Positions 55,303 to 64,000 of a DNA stretch of 64,000 nucleotides are shown in pieces (the first letter of the stretch is position 1; each line of letters starts with the position of its first letter). The notes under the pieces were generated by a model. That model did not search any database. It was not told the DNA's origin and saw nothing but the letters and a program-made list of their open reading frames with translations. This stretch comes from Azospirillum picis (GTDB taxonomy: Bacteria; Pseudomonadota; Alphaproteobacteria; Azospirillales; Azospirillaceae), in NCBI RefSeq assembly GCF_017876115.1, contig NZ_JAGINO010000003.1, forward strand, positions 62,001-126,000, read 5' to 3'. A program made the position numbers and the translations under genes.

Positions 55303-56112
55303 ATGATCGGTCCTGGCTTTGCACCGATGCGCGTTGGCGTGACACGGGCAGCCCTCGCGATGATCGTGGCGGCCGGCGTGAGCCTGGCGGCCCCTGTGGC
55401 AATGGCCCAGGACGTCCTGGTCCTGGCAGCGGCATCCACCAAGAATGCGGTCGAGAAGCTGGCCACCCAGTTCAAGGCCAAGACCGGTGCCTCGATCACC
55501 TCGTCCTTTGCCGCATCGTCAGCGATGGCCAAGCAGATCGAGAATGGCGCGCCGGCCGATATCTTCATCTCGGCCGATCTGGACTGGATGGATTACCTGC
55601 AGAAGCGCAACCTGATCAAGACCGACAGCCGCGTGAACCTACTCGGCAACGAGCTGGTCGTCGTGGTGCCGAAGGGCGCGACCGTGAAGCCGGACCTGTC
55701 CAAGGGGGGCAGGCTGGCGGAACAACTGGGGGACGGACGGCTGGCGACGGGCGATCCGTCGAACGTTCCGGTCGGGAAGTACGCCAGGGCCGCACTGGAG
55801 ACGCTGGGCCAGTGGACGGCGATCGAACCGAAGCTGGCCCGCGCGGACAGCGTCCGCGCCGCCCTGGTGCTGGTCAGCAGGGGGGAGGTGCCGATGGGAA
55901 TCGTCTATCGCACCGATGCCGCCATCGATCCAGGAGTCGAGGTCGCCGCGGCCTTTCCGCCGGACAGCTATCCGGCCATCGTCTATCCGGCCGCACTGAC
56001 CGCCACCTCGCAGAGCGGCCAGGCCGGCGCGTTCCTCGACTACCTCAAATCGCCCGAGGGAATGGCGGTGTGGAAGGAATTCGGCTTCGTTCCCGCACCG
56101 AAAGCACCGTAA
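55303..56112 (+). CDS. modA: Molybdate ABC transporter substrate-binding protein
   Basis: The 269-residue protein has a signal peptide ending near APVAMAQ and the ModA fold: LAAASTKNAVEKLA, SFAASSAMAKQIENGAPADIFISAD, and GEVPMGIVYRTDA. It binds molybdate or tungstate in the periplasm. GGAG lies six bases before the ATG at 55303; an ATG six bases earlier is possible. It heads modABC. Confidence 0.94.
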   Translation: MIGPGFAPMRVGVTRAALAMIVAAGVSLAAPVAMAQDVLVLAAASTKNAVEKLATQFKAKTGASITSSFAASSAMAKQIENGAPADIFISADLDWMDYLQKRNLIKTDSRVNLLGNELVVVVPKGATVKPDLSKGGRLAEQLGDGRLATGDPSNVPVGKYARAALETLGQWTAIEPKLARADSVRAALVLVSRGEVPMGIVYRTDAAIDPGVEVAAAFPPDSYPAIVYPAALTATSQSGQAGAFLDYLKSPEGMAVWKEFGFVPAPKAP

Positions 56113-56122
56113 GCTCCGCCGC

Positions 56123-56818
56123 ATGGATTTTCTGACGCCGATGGAGATCACCGCGTTGCTGCTGAGCCTGCGGGTTGCGGGTGTCGCCATCGCGTTGGGG
56201 TTGCCGGTTGCCGTGCTCGCCGCCTGGGTGCTCGGACGCTATTCCTTTCCCGGCAAGACGCTGTTCGACGGGCTGGTCCATCTGCCGCTGGTCCTGCCCC
56301 CGGTGGTCACCGGCTATATCCTGCTGGTCACCATGGGCACCAAGGGGGTGATCGGCGGCTGGCTGTACCAGACCTTCGGGGTCAAGCTGATCTTCACCGC
56401 GGAAGGGGCATCGTTGGCCGTCGCGGTGACCTCCTTCCCGCTGATGGTACGGGCGATCCGGTTGTCGGTGGAGGCCATCGACGGGGGGCTGGAGGCGGCG
56501 GCGCGCACGCTGGGCGCCGGACCCGTGGACCGCTTCTTCACCATCCTGCTGCCGCTGATGGCGCCCGGACTGCTGTCCGGCTCCATCGTGGCCTTTGCCG
56601 CCGCGATGGGGGAGTTCGGAGCGGTCATCACCTTCGTCTCCAACATCCCCGGCCAGACGCAGACCCTGCCGCTGGCGATCTACGCCGCCACCCAGGAACC
56701 GGGCGGCGACGCCGTCGCGGCGCGGCTCGCCGCGATCTCCTTTTCGGTCGCCCTGGTCGCGCTGATGCTGTCCGAACTCCTCGCCAGCCGTGTCCGCCGG
56801 CTGATCGGGCAAGCCTGA
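56123..56818 (+). CDS. modB: Molybdate ABC transporter permease
   Basis: The 231-residue permease has about five hydrophobic helices and the ABC-coupling EAA loop (EAAARTLGAGPVDRFFTILLP). PLVLPPVVTGYILL and GEFGAVITFVSNIPG are typical of ModB. It starts ten bases after modA and shares one base with the modC start. Confidence 0.96.
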   Translation: MDFLTPMEITALLLSLRVAGVAIALGLPVAVLAAWVLGRYSFPGKTLFDGLVHLPLVLPPVVTGYILLVTMGTKGVIGGWLYQTFGVKLIFTAEGASLAVAVTSFPLMVRAIRLSVEAIDGGLEAAARTLGAGPVDRFFTILLPLMAPGLLSGSIVAFAAAMGEFGAVITFVSNIPGQTQTLPLAIYAATQEPGGDAVAARLAAISFSVALVALMLSELLASRVRRLIGQA

Positions 56819-57936
56819 TGAGCATGCTGGACCTGTCGATCCGCCAGAGGCTCGGCGCCTTCACGCTGGATGTTTCCTTCGCGGCGGACGGGGCAGGGGT
56901 GACGGCCCTGTTCGGACGGTCGGGATCGGGCAAGACCTCGATCATCAACGCCATCGCCGGGCTTACCAGACCTGACGGCGGCCATATCCGCGTCGGCGGC
57001 ACCACCTTCTTCGACAGCGCGCGCCGGATCGACGTTGCGGTGGAAAAGCGGCGCATCGGCTACGTCTTCCAGGACTCCCGGCTTTTTCCGCACATGACCG
57101 TGCGCGGCAACCTGGAATTCGGCCTGCGCCGAGTGCCGGCTGCCGACCGCCGCATCGCCTTCGGTCCGGTCGTCGACCTGCTGGGGCTGGGCCATCTGCT
57201 GGACAGGCGGCCACGGGGGTTGTCCGGCGGCGAGAAGCAGCGCGTGGCGTTCGGGCGCGCGATACTGGCGCAGCCGCGTCTGCTGCTGATGGACGAGCCG
57301 ATGGCGTCGCTCGACGCCGCCCGCAAGGCGGAAATCCTGCCCTACATCGAGCGGCTGCGCGACGAGATGAACATTCCCATCGTCATGGTCAGCCACGCGC
57401 TCGATGAGGTGGTGCGGCTGGCCAACACCCTGGTTCTGATCGCGGACGGCAGGGTTGCCGCGTCCGGCTCGGTCGGGGCCGTGATGGGCAGGCTTGATCT
57501 GCAGGCGGTGACCGGAACGCATGACGCCGGGGCGGTGCTCGACCTGACGGTGGAACGCCATGTCGACGAGGACGGTTTGACGGTCCTGGCATTCGACGGC
57601 GGTCGGTTGACGGTGCCACGCGTGGCGCGCGCGCCGGGGGCGACGGTTCGTCTGCATATCCATTCCCGCGACGTCGTCCTCGCACTCCGGCAGCCGGCCG
57701 GCGTCAGCCTGCGCAACGCCCTGGCAGCGAAGGTCGTCGAGGTTGCCGAGTCGGGGCCGACGGCGGCCGACGTGCGGCTGGCGGTGGGGGGAGCCTTCCT
57801 GATCGCACGCGTCACCCGTGCGGCGGTCCGCGAACTCGGACTTGAACCCGGCCTTCCGGTCGTCGCGCTCGTCAAGGGGATCGCCTTCGAGCCGACGTCC
57901 GGCGCGACCGCCCGGGACCGCGTCGTCGACGTCTGA
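56818..57936 (+). CDS. modC: Molybdate ABC transporter ATP-binding protein
   Basis: The 372-residue ATPase has Walker A GRSGSGKTS, signature LSGGEKQRVAFGRAI, Walker B LLLMDEPMASLD and a C-terminal TOBE/Mop-like domain (about 295-365) that may sense molybdate. The ATG shares an A with the modB stop (TGATG), so translation is coupled. Confidence 0.96.
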   Translation: MSMLDLSIRQRLGAFTLDVSFAADGAGVTALFGRSGSGKTSIINAIAGLTRPDGGHIRVGGTTFFDSARRIDVAVEKRRIGYVFQDSRLFPHMTVRGNLEFGLRRVPAADRRIAFGPVVDLLGLGHLLDRRPRGLSGGEKQRVAFGRAILAQPRLLLMDEPMASLDAARKAEILPYIERLRDEMNIPIVMVSHALDEVVRLANTLVLIADGRVAASGSVGAVMGRLDLQAVTGTHDAGAVLDLTVERHVDEDGLTVLAFDGGRLTVPRVARAPGATVRLHIHSRDVVLALRQPAGVSLRNALAAKVVEVAESGPTAADVRLAVGGAFLIARVTRAAVRELGLEPGLPVVALVKGIAFEPTSGATARDRVVDV

Positions 57937-57961
57937 CGCGGCCCCGGTGCTTTGCCCCGGC

Positions 57962-58303
57962 TTACTGTCCGCCGGACGAGGAGGTGGAGCCGGTGCTGGC
58001 GCCACCGCCCGCCGAACCGCCGGCGGTAGAGCCGCCGGGCATCGTCGTGCCCGAGGTGGTGCCGCTCACCGGGCCGTTGCCGATCGGGCCGGCCGAGCCG
58101 GCGCCAGTTCCGCTGCCGGTGCCGGTGCCTCCGGCGGTGCCGCCGTCAACCGTCGAGGAGCCGGGCTGGCTGCCGCTGCTGCCGCTGCTGGTTGTCGGGC
58201 TCGACTCCCTAGAAGCGTTGGAGTTCTGCGTATTCTGCTCGTCGCAGGCTGCCAGTCCCAAAAGAAGGGCGGGAAGTGCTGCGATCAAAAGCTTGCTGCG
58301 CAT
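57962..58303 (-). CDS. Small Gly/Ser/Thr-rich lipoprotein
   Basis: The 113-residue protein has a lipoprotein signal with lipobox LAAC (Cys at about 20), so the mature part would be lipid-anchored. The rest is low-complexity Gly, Ser and Thr with no recognisable domain. AAGGAG lies eight bases before the ATG. It is not a family I can name. It converges on modC. Confidence 0.72.
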   Translation of the reverse strand: MRSKLLIAALPALLLGLAACDEQNTQNSNASRESSPTTSSGSSGSQPGSSTVDGGTAGGTGTGSGTGAGSAGPIGNGPVSGTTSGTTMPGGSTAGGSAGGGASTGSTSSSGGQ

Positions 58304-58653
58304 GGGAAACTCTCCTTGGCCATGTTCTCGCGGTAGGGCGCCGCTCCTCGGGCGGAGGGACGCGGGGGCCGGATAGCCTGCGGACTTCTCGCGGCTTCAC
58401 ATGGTCGCGCCGGCACCGTGATTGTCAGAACACCCGCCGGACGTGTTTCATTCCCTCCGTCGAACGGATTATGCCGCCGGGTGGTGCCGCGGGTGAAGCC
58501 GTCGGACTTTCGCGGAACGTTCCGTCAACTTGTACGCCGGCAGGTGCCGTTACCCATTACTGGGTTGCGCAAAGAACACGATGTTTCAGCGACTTGTCCG
58601 TTCCATATTTTTCGTTTGACCGGCGGAAAGTGGCTGTGATTCCATCTCGCACC
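58304..58653. other. Intergenic region between lipoprotein gene and ftsB
   Basis: About 350 bases have no gene I can support; they must contain the promoters of both flanking, divergent genes. The 12-base palindrome CGGAACGTTCCG lies at 58513-58524. I see no other strong motif. Confidence 0.5.
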
Positions 58654-59043
58654 ATGACGATGATCGCCGATCTCACCGATACGCTCGCCCGCGCCGCGAA
58701 AAGCGCGATTCGCCAAGCCATCATGCCGGCGCTGTGCGCCTGCGTGGTTGCTTACTTCGCGTACTACGCCATCCACGGCGATCGCGGCTTGGTGGCGAAG
58801 AAGCACATGCAGGACGAGATCGGCCAGGCGCAGGAGGTCCTGTCGCAGTTGCGGACGCAGCGCGAGGACATGGAGCGACGCGCCCAGTTGCTGCGCGGCG
58901 ACGGCCTCGATCGCGACATGCTGGAGGAGAGGGCGCGCCAGATGCTCAACTTCTCCAATCCCCGCGACGTCATCGTGAAGCTGCCGAAGCTTGCCGATCC
59001 GCAAGCTGAAAGCACGGAGAAGCAAGGGAAACCAGCGAATTAA
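58654..59043 (+). CDS. ftsB: Septum formation initiator FtsB/DivIC family protein
   Basis: The 129-residue protein has one membrane helix (about 20-42, ALCACVVAYFAYYAIHG), then a coiled coil (about 50-88) and the short C-terminal motif EERARQMLNFSNPRDVIVKLP, which is typical of alphaproteobacterial FtsB. It would link FtsL and FtsQ in the divisome. It lies upstream of pdhA, an arrangement frequent in alphaproteobacteria (often with eno before it, absent here). Confidence 0.87.
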   Translation: MTMIADLTDTLARAAKSAIRQAIMPALCACVVAYFAYYAIHGDRGLVAKKHMQDEIGQAQEVLSQLRTQREDMERRAQLLRGDGLDRDMLEERARQMLNFSNPRDVIVKLPKLADPQAESTEKQGKPAN

Positions 59044-59059
59044 CCGAATTTCGGTTAAT
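59039..59059 (+). other. Inverted repeat across the ftsB stop codon
   Basis: Arms attaaccga (59039-59047) and tcggttaat (59051-59059) pair perfectly around att. It spans the ftsB stop codon and could end that transcript or act as an operator before pdhA. Confidence 0.4.
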
Positions 59060-59217
59060 CGCGATTCACCGTTGAAAAACAGGTATTTGCGCGGGCCGTC
59101 AAGCTCGTGTACTGTGCGCGCCATATCCGCTTCCGGTGCGGGCCTACGCATGCCCGCAACGTGTGGCGTCAACGGTTGTTGCTTTGACCGTTGCCGCATG
59201 ACCCCTGGGGAGGAACC

Positions 59218-60237
59218 ATGGCCGCGTCCCGACGCCGTCCGACCAAGGCGCAGACCGACACCGCGCCCGCGCAAGCCGTTTCCAACGAACAGCTTCTTCA
59301 TTACTACCGCGAGATGCTGCTGATCCGCCGCTTCGAGGAGAAGGCGGGCCAGCTTTACGGCATGGGCCTGATCGGCGGCTTCTGCCACCTTTACATCGGC
59401 CAGGAAGCCGTCGTCGTCGGCGTGCAGGCTGCGCTGAACGAGGGTGACACCGTCATCACCAGCTATCGCGACCACGGCCATATGCTGGCCTGCGGCATGG
59501 ATGCCAAGGGCGTGATGGCCGAACTGACCGGGCGCCGCGGAGGCTACTCCAAGGGCAAGGGCGGCTCGATGCACATGTTCAGCCGCGAGAAGAACTTCTA
59601 CGGCGGCCACGGCATCGTCGGCGGCCAGGTCCCGCTTGGAGCCGGCCTGGCCTTCGCTCACAAGTACCTGAAGGACAATGGCGTTTCCGCGGTCTATTGC
59701 GGCGACGGCGCCATCAACCAGGGCCAGGTCTACGAGAGCTTCAACATGGCGGCCCTGTGGAAGCTGCCGGTGCTCTTCGTCATCGAGAACAACAAGTACG
59801 CCATGGGCACCTCCCAGGAGCGTTCGTCCGCCGGCGAGCTGTACCAGCGCGGCGCGGCCTACGGCATCCCGGGCTACCAGGTCAACGGCATGGACGTCCT
59901 CGAGGTGAAGGCCGCCGCCGACCAGTGGGTGAAGTACATCCGCGAAGGCAACGGCCCGGTCATCCTCGAGATGAAGACCTACCGCTACCGCGGCCACTCC
60001 ATGTCCGATCCGGCCAAGTACCGGACGAAGGAGGAGGTCGAGAAGATGCGGTCGGAGTCCGATCCGATCGATCAGCTCAAGTCCAAGTTGCTGGCCGGCG
60101 GCCAGATCGACGAGGACAAGCTGAAGGAGATCGATCGCGAGGTGAAGGCGATTGTCACGGAGTCGGCCGAGTTCGCGCAGCAGAGCCCCGAGCCGGATCC
60201 GTCCGAACTCTACACCGACGTGCTCGTCGGAGCCTGA
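59218..60237 (+). CDS. pdhA: Pyruvate dehydrogenase E1 component, alpha subunit
   Basis: The 339-residue subunit binds thiamine diphosphate: the motif begins GDGAINQGQVYE and ends IENNKYA. YRGHSMSDPAKYR carries the phosphorylation-loop-like region. The ATG at 59218 has GGAGG four to five bases upstream. It is the first gene of pdhA-pdhB-pdhC-chorismate mutase-lpdA. Confidence 0.96.
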   Translation: MAASRRRPTKAQTDTAPAQAVSNEQLLHYYREMLLIRRFEEKAGQLYGMGLIGGFCHLYIGQEAVVVGVQAALNEGDTVITSYRDHGHMLACGMDAKGVMAELTGRRGGYSKGKGGSMHMFSREKNFYGGHGIVGGQVPLGAGLAFAHKYLKDNGVSAVYCGDGAINQGQVYESFNMAALWKLPVLFVIENNKYAMGTSQERSSAGELYQRGAAYGIPGYQVNGMDVLEVKAAADQWVKYIREGNGPVILEMKTYRYRGHSMSDPAKYRTKEEVEKMRSESDPIDQLKSKLLAGGQIDEDKLKEIDREVKAIVTESAEFAQQSPEPDPSELYTDVLVGA

Positions 60238-60358
60238 TCTCTGCCCGGACTTCTCCGAGCCTGGACGTAACGAAAAGCTGGAGCGGCGCCGATCGGGACG
60301 GTGCCTTTTCCCTATGGGGAAGGGCGACCGGACTCCCCGCGCCGCCGGAGGTTGAGGA

Positions 60359-61780
<1,422 letters not shown>

Positions 61781-61796
61781 GAGGAGGGCTGATAGG

Positions 61797-63140
61797 ATGA
61801 CCGTTCAGATTCTGATGCCCGCCCTCTCGCCCACGATGACCGAGGGCAACCTCGCCAAGTGGCTGAAGAAGGAAGGCGATACGGTGAAGTCCGGCGACGT
61901 GCTCGCCGAGATCGAGACCGACAAGGCGACCATGGAGGTCGAAGCGGTCGACGAGGGACGCATCGGCAAGATCCTGGTCGCCGCCGGCAGCCAGGGCGTT
62001 GCGGTGAACACGCCGATCGCCATCCTGCTGGAAGAGGGCGAGGACGAAAGCGCGCTGGCATCCGCCGGCGCCGCCACTCCGGCTCCTGCGGCGAGCCCCG
62101 CTCCCGCCGCCCCGTCGGCCCAGGCGGCAGCTCCCGCCGCCGCTCCGGCGCCCGCCGCTGCTCCGGCGGCGGCTCCGGCTCCCGCAGCCTCTGGCGACCG
62201 CGTGTTCGCCAGCCCGCTGGCGCGCCGCATCGCCGAGCAGGCCGGCGTGGACCTGAAGTCGGTGAAGGGCACCGGGCCGAACGGCCGCATCGTCAAGGCG
62301 GACGTCGAGGCGGCGAAGGCCGCCGGTCCGGCCAAGGCGGCAGCCGCTCCGGCAACCGCCACCGCCGCCCCGGCTCCGGCCGCAGCTCCGGCGGCACCGG
62401 CCCCGGCGACCAAGCCGGAAGGGATCGACGCCAAGGCGCTCGCCGACAAGCTCGGCATCGCCTACACGGCGGTGCCCAACAGCGGCATGCGCAAGACCAT
62501 CGCCAAGCGTCTGGGCGAGGTGAAGCGGACCGTTCCCGACTACTACCTGACCGTCGATATCGAGATCGACGCGCTGATGAAGGTCCGGGCCGAGCTGAAC
62601 GGCCGGTCCGACGCCTACAAGCTGTCGGTCAACGATTTCATCATCCGCGCGGTGGCCCTGGCGCTGAAGAAGGTCCCGGCGATCAACGCCGCCTGGACCG
62701 ACGAGGCGACGCTCCAGTACCAGCATGCCGACGTTTCGGTTGCGGTCGCCACCCCGACCGGCCTGATCACCCCGATCGTCAAGAAGGCCGAAGCCAAGGG
62801 TCTGGCCGAGATCTCCAACGAGATGAAGGCCCTGGCCAAGAAGGCGCGCGACAACGCGCTGAAGCCCGAGGAGTATCAAGGCGGCACCATCTCCATCTCC
62901 AACCTGGGGATGATGGGCGTCAAGCAGTTCGCCGCGATCATCAATCCGCCGCAGGCCTGCATCCTGGCGGTTGGCGCCAGCGAGCAGCGTCCGGTGGTCA
63001 AGGACGGGGCCATCGCCGTCGCCACGGTGATGAGCCTGACCGGCACCTTCGACCACCGCATCGCCGACGGCGCCGTCGGTGCGGAATTCCTTGCGGCGGT
63101 GAAGAAGCTGCTTGAGGATCCGCTGTCGATGCTGCTCTGA
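61797..63140 (+). CDS. pdhC: Dihydrolipoyllysine-residue acetyltransferase (E2) of pyruvate dehydrogenase
   Basis: The 447-residue protein has one lipoyl domain (K43 in ETDKATME), an Ala/Pro linker, a peripheral-subunit-binding domain (about 137-172, [16 protein letters not shown]), a second Ala/Pro linker and the catalytic domain ending with [16 protein letters not shown], which holds the active-site His and Asp. It forms the core of the complex. Confidence 0.96.
   Translation: MTVQILMPALSPTMTEGNLAKWLKKEGDTVKSGDVLAEIETDKATMEVEAVDEGRIGKILVAAGSQGVAVNTPIAILLEEGEDESALASAGAATPAPAASPAPAAPSAQAAAPAAAPAPAAAPAAAPAPAASGDRVFASPLARRIAEQAGVDLKSVKGTGPNGRIVKADVEAAKAAGPAKAAAAPATATAAPAPAAAPAAPAPATKPEGIDAKALADKLGIAYTAVPNSGMRKTIAKRLGEVKRTVPDYYLTVDIEIDALMKVRAELNGRSDAYKLSVNDFIIRAVALALKKVPAINAAWTDEATLQYQHADVSVAVATPTGLITPIVKKAEAKGLAEISNEMKALAKKARDNALKPEEYQGGTISISNLGMMGVKQFAAIINPPQACILAVGASEQRPVVKDGAIAVATVMSLTGTFDHRIADGAVGAEFLAAVKKLLEDPLSMLL
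61887..61942 (+). repeat. 56-base perfect direct repeat, copy in pdhC lipoyl domain
   Basis: This copy is identical to 60449-60504 in pdhB, about 1.4 kb upstream in the same orientation. Confidence 0.85.
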
Positions 63141-63160
63141 CGGTTCGAGGATCCGGATCG

Positions 63161-63463
63161 ATGTCGCAACGCCTTGCCCCGCTCCGCGCCGAGATCGACG
63201 CCATCGACGACGAGATCGTCGCACTGCTGGGCAGGCGCCTGTCCGTCGTCCACCGCGTCGCGGCGGTCAAGATGGAGGAGGGCCTGCCGGCCCTCCTGCC
63301 CGACCGCGTGGAAGCGGTCAAGCGGCGGGCTGCCGAGGCGGGCAAAGCCTGCGGCCTCGACCCGGACTTCATGGCCACCCTGTACCAGACGATCATCGAC
63401 GAGGCGTGCCGGGTCGAGGACGGCATCTTCGCCGCCGGCAAGGACGGCACGCCTCGCTCCTGA
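63161..63463 (+). CDS. AroQ-class chorismate mutase inside the pyruvate dehydrogenase operon
   Basis: The 100-residue helical protein matches the AroQ chorismate mutase pattern: LRAEIDAIDDEIVALLGRR, then the lysine in VAAVK, the LLPDRVEAVKRR segment with the conserved Asp-Arg, and a final helix with LYQTIIDEA. It converts chorismate to prephenate. It lies 20 bases after pdhC and 15 before lpdA, so it is transcribed with them. A specialised use of the fold cannot be excluded. Confidence 0.85.
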   Translation: MSQRLAPLRAEIDAIDDEIVALLGRRLSVVHRVAAVKMEEGLPALLPDRVEAVKRRAAEAGKACGLDPDFMATLYQTIIDEACRVEDGIFAAGKDGTPRS

Positions 63464-63478
63464 ATGGGGAGAACACCC

Positions 63479-64000
63479 TTGGCCGACATGAATTACGACG
63501 TCATCGTCATCGGCGGCGGGCCGGGCGGTTACGTCGCGGCGATCCGCGCCGCGCAGCTCGGGCTGCACACCGCCGTTATCGAACGCGAGAACCTGGGCGG
63601 CATCTGCCTGAACTGGGGCTGCATCCCGACCAAGGCGCTGCTGCGCTCGGCCGAGGTGCTGCACCTCGCCAAGCACGCCGCCGACTACGGGCTGGTCATC
63701 CAGAACCCGTCCTTCGACCTCGACAAGGTCGTCCAGCGCTCGCGCAAGGTCGCCGGCCAGCTCAACGGCGGCGTCAAGCACCTGCTGAAGAAGAACAAGG
63801 TCGCGGTGATCGAGGGCTCCGCCAAGCTGGCCGGCAAGGGCCAGGTGGCGGTGACCAAGGGCGACGCTCCGGTCGGCACCTTCGGCGCCAAGCACATCAT
63901 CATCGCCACCGGTGCCCGCGCCCGCACGCTGCCGGGGCTGGAGGATGACGGCAAGCTGGTCTGGACCTACCGCAAGGCGATGACGCCGGACCGCATGCCG
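63479..64000 (+). CDS. lpdA: Dihydrolipoyl dehydrogenase (E3), N-terminal part (3' end outside window)
   Basis: The first 174 residues are present and the frame is open to the end of the window. The FAD motif VIGGGPGGYVAAIRAAQLG and the redox-active disulfide GGICLNWGCIPTKALLR are intact. The start is a TTG at 63479 with GGGGAG six to seven bases upstream; the ATG at 63488 is the alternative but is too far from that site. It reoxidises lipoyl groups of pdhB/pdhC, passing electrons to NAD. Confidence 0.95.
   Translation, partial: MADMNYDVIVIGGGPGGYVAAIRAAQLGLHTAVIERENLGGICLNWGCIPTKALLRSAEVLHLAKHAADYGLVIQNPSFDLDKVVQRSRKVAGQLNGGVKHLLKKNKVAVIEGSAKLAGKGQVAVTKGDAPVGTFGAKHIIIATGARARTLPGLEDDGKLVWTYRKAMTPDRMP

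Overview
The window is about 64 kb of GC-rich, densely coding DNA from an alphaproteobacterium, most likely Azospirillum or a close relative in the Rhodospirillales. This is inferred from gene content, with no database search. The pointers are an aerobic-type cobC/cobD pair, a PhyR-type stress regulator, DUF1127 proteins, a pyruvate dehydrogenase operon whose E1 beta carries its own lipoyl domain, and many signalling proteins. It looks like chromosomal core sequence. I see no insertion sequence, prophage, CRISPR array, tRNA or rRNA. Both ends cut genes: a PagL-like lipid A deacylase on the left and dihydrolipoyl dehydrogenase on the right.

Layout. 0-7 kb: end of the PagL-like gene, threonine ammonia-lyase coupled to a membrane-anchored penicillin-acylase-family hydrolase, and an MHYT hybrid histidine kinase. 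7-10 kb: a small membrane protein and the divergent cobalamin genes cobD and cobC. 10-16.5 kb: signalling block with a PAS-GGDEF diguanylate cyclase, a receiver/HATPase protein, and a hybrid kinase whose kinase core is degraded while its receiver and HPt domains are intact. 16.8-19.4 kb: glutathione S-transferase, then a minus-strand operon of tusA, a DUF2478-DUF364 fusion and a DUF1244 gene. 19.6-28.6 kb: an SDR, the operon pyrB / non-catalytic pyrC homologue / plsY, a LysR regulator, a DUF1127 protein, two GFA-family genes and a TrpXYZ-like ABC transporter. 28.7-32 kb: small proteins, a possible methyltransferase-like protein, a FolM-like SDR and an intergenic DnaA-box cluster. 32-40 kb: uvrC, pgsA, mobB, an SDR, a HAD phosphatase, an unknown protein, then moeA-moaD-moaE. 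40-48 kb: algH/yqgE divergent from a DsbD-like gene, a peroxiredoxin, the operon cysQ-DUF455-thrB-rnhA, a GNAT and an EAL protein. 48-54 kb: an orphan CoxL-type molybdoenzyme subunit, a nuclease-like protein, and a stress locus (phyR, glsB-like, DUF4142). 54-58 kb: rpe and modABC. 58-64 kb: a small lipoprotein, ftsB, and pdhA-pdhB-pdhC-chorismate mutase-lpdA.

How the genes fit together. A molybdenum theme runs through the right half: uptake (modABC), cofactor maturation (mobB, moeA, moaD, moaE) and a molybdopterin enzyme subunit (CoxL type). The tusA/DUF2478-DUF364/DUF1244 operon may belong to the same metal-sulfur chemistry. Cyclic-di-GMP turnover and phosphorelay proteins are abundant. The phyR-glsB-DUF4142 stretch carries sequences resembling promoters of the general-stress sigma factor EcfG. 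Many small structured elements sit between convergent genes, including a short hairpin repeat found twice (near 0.37 kb and 11.9 kb).
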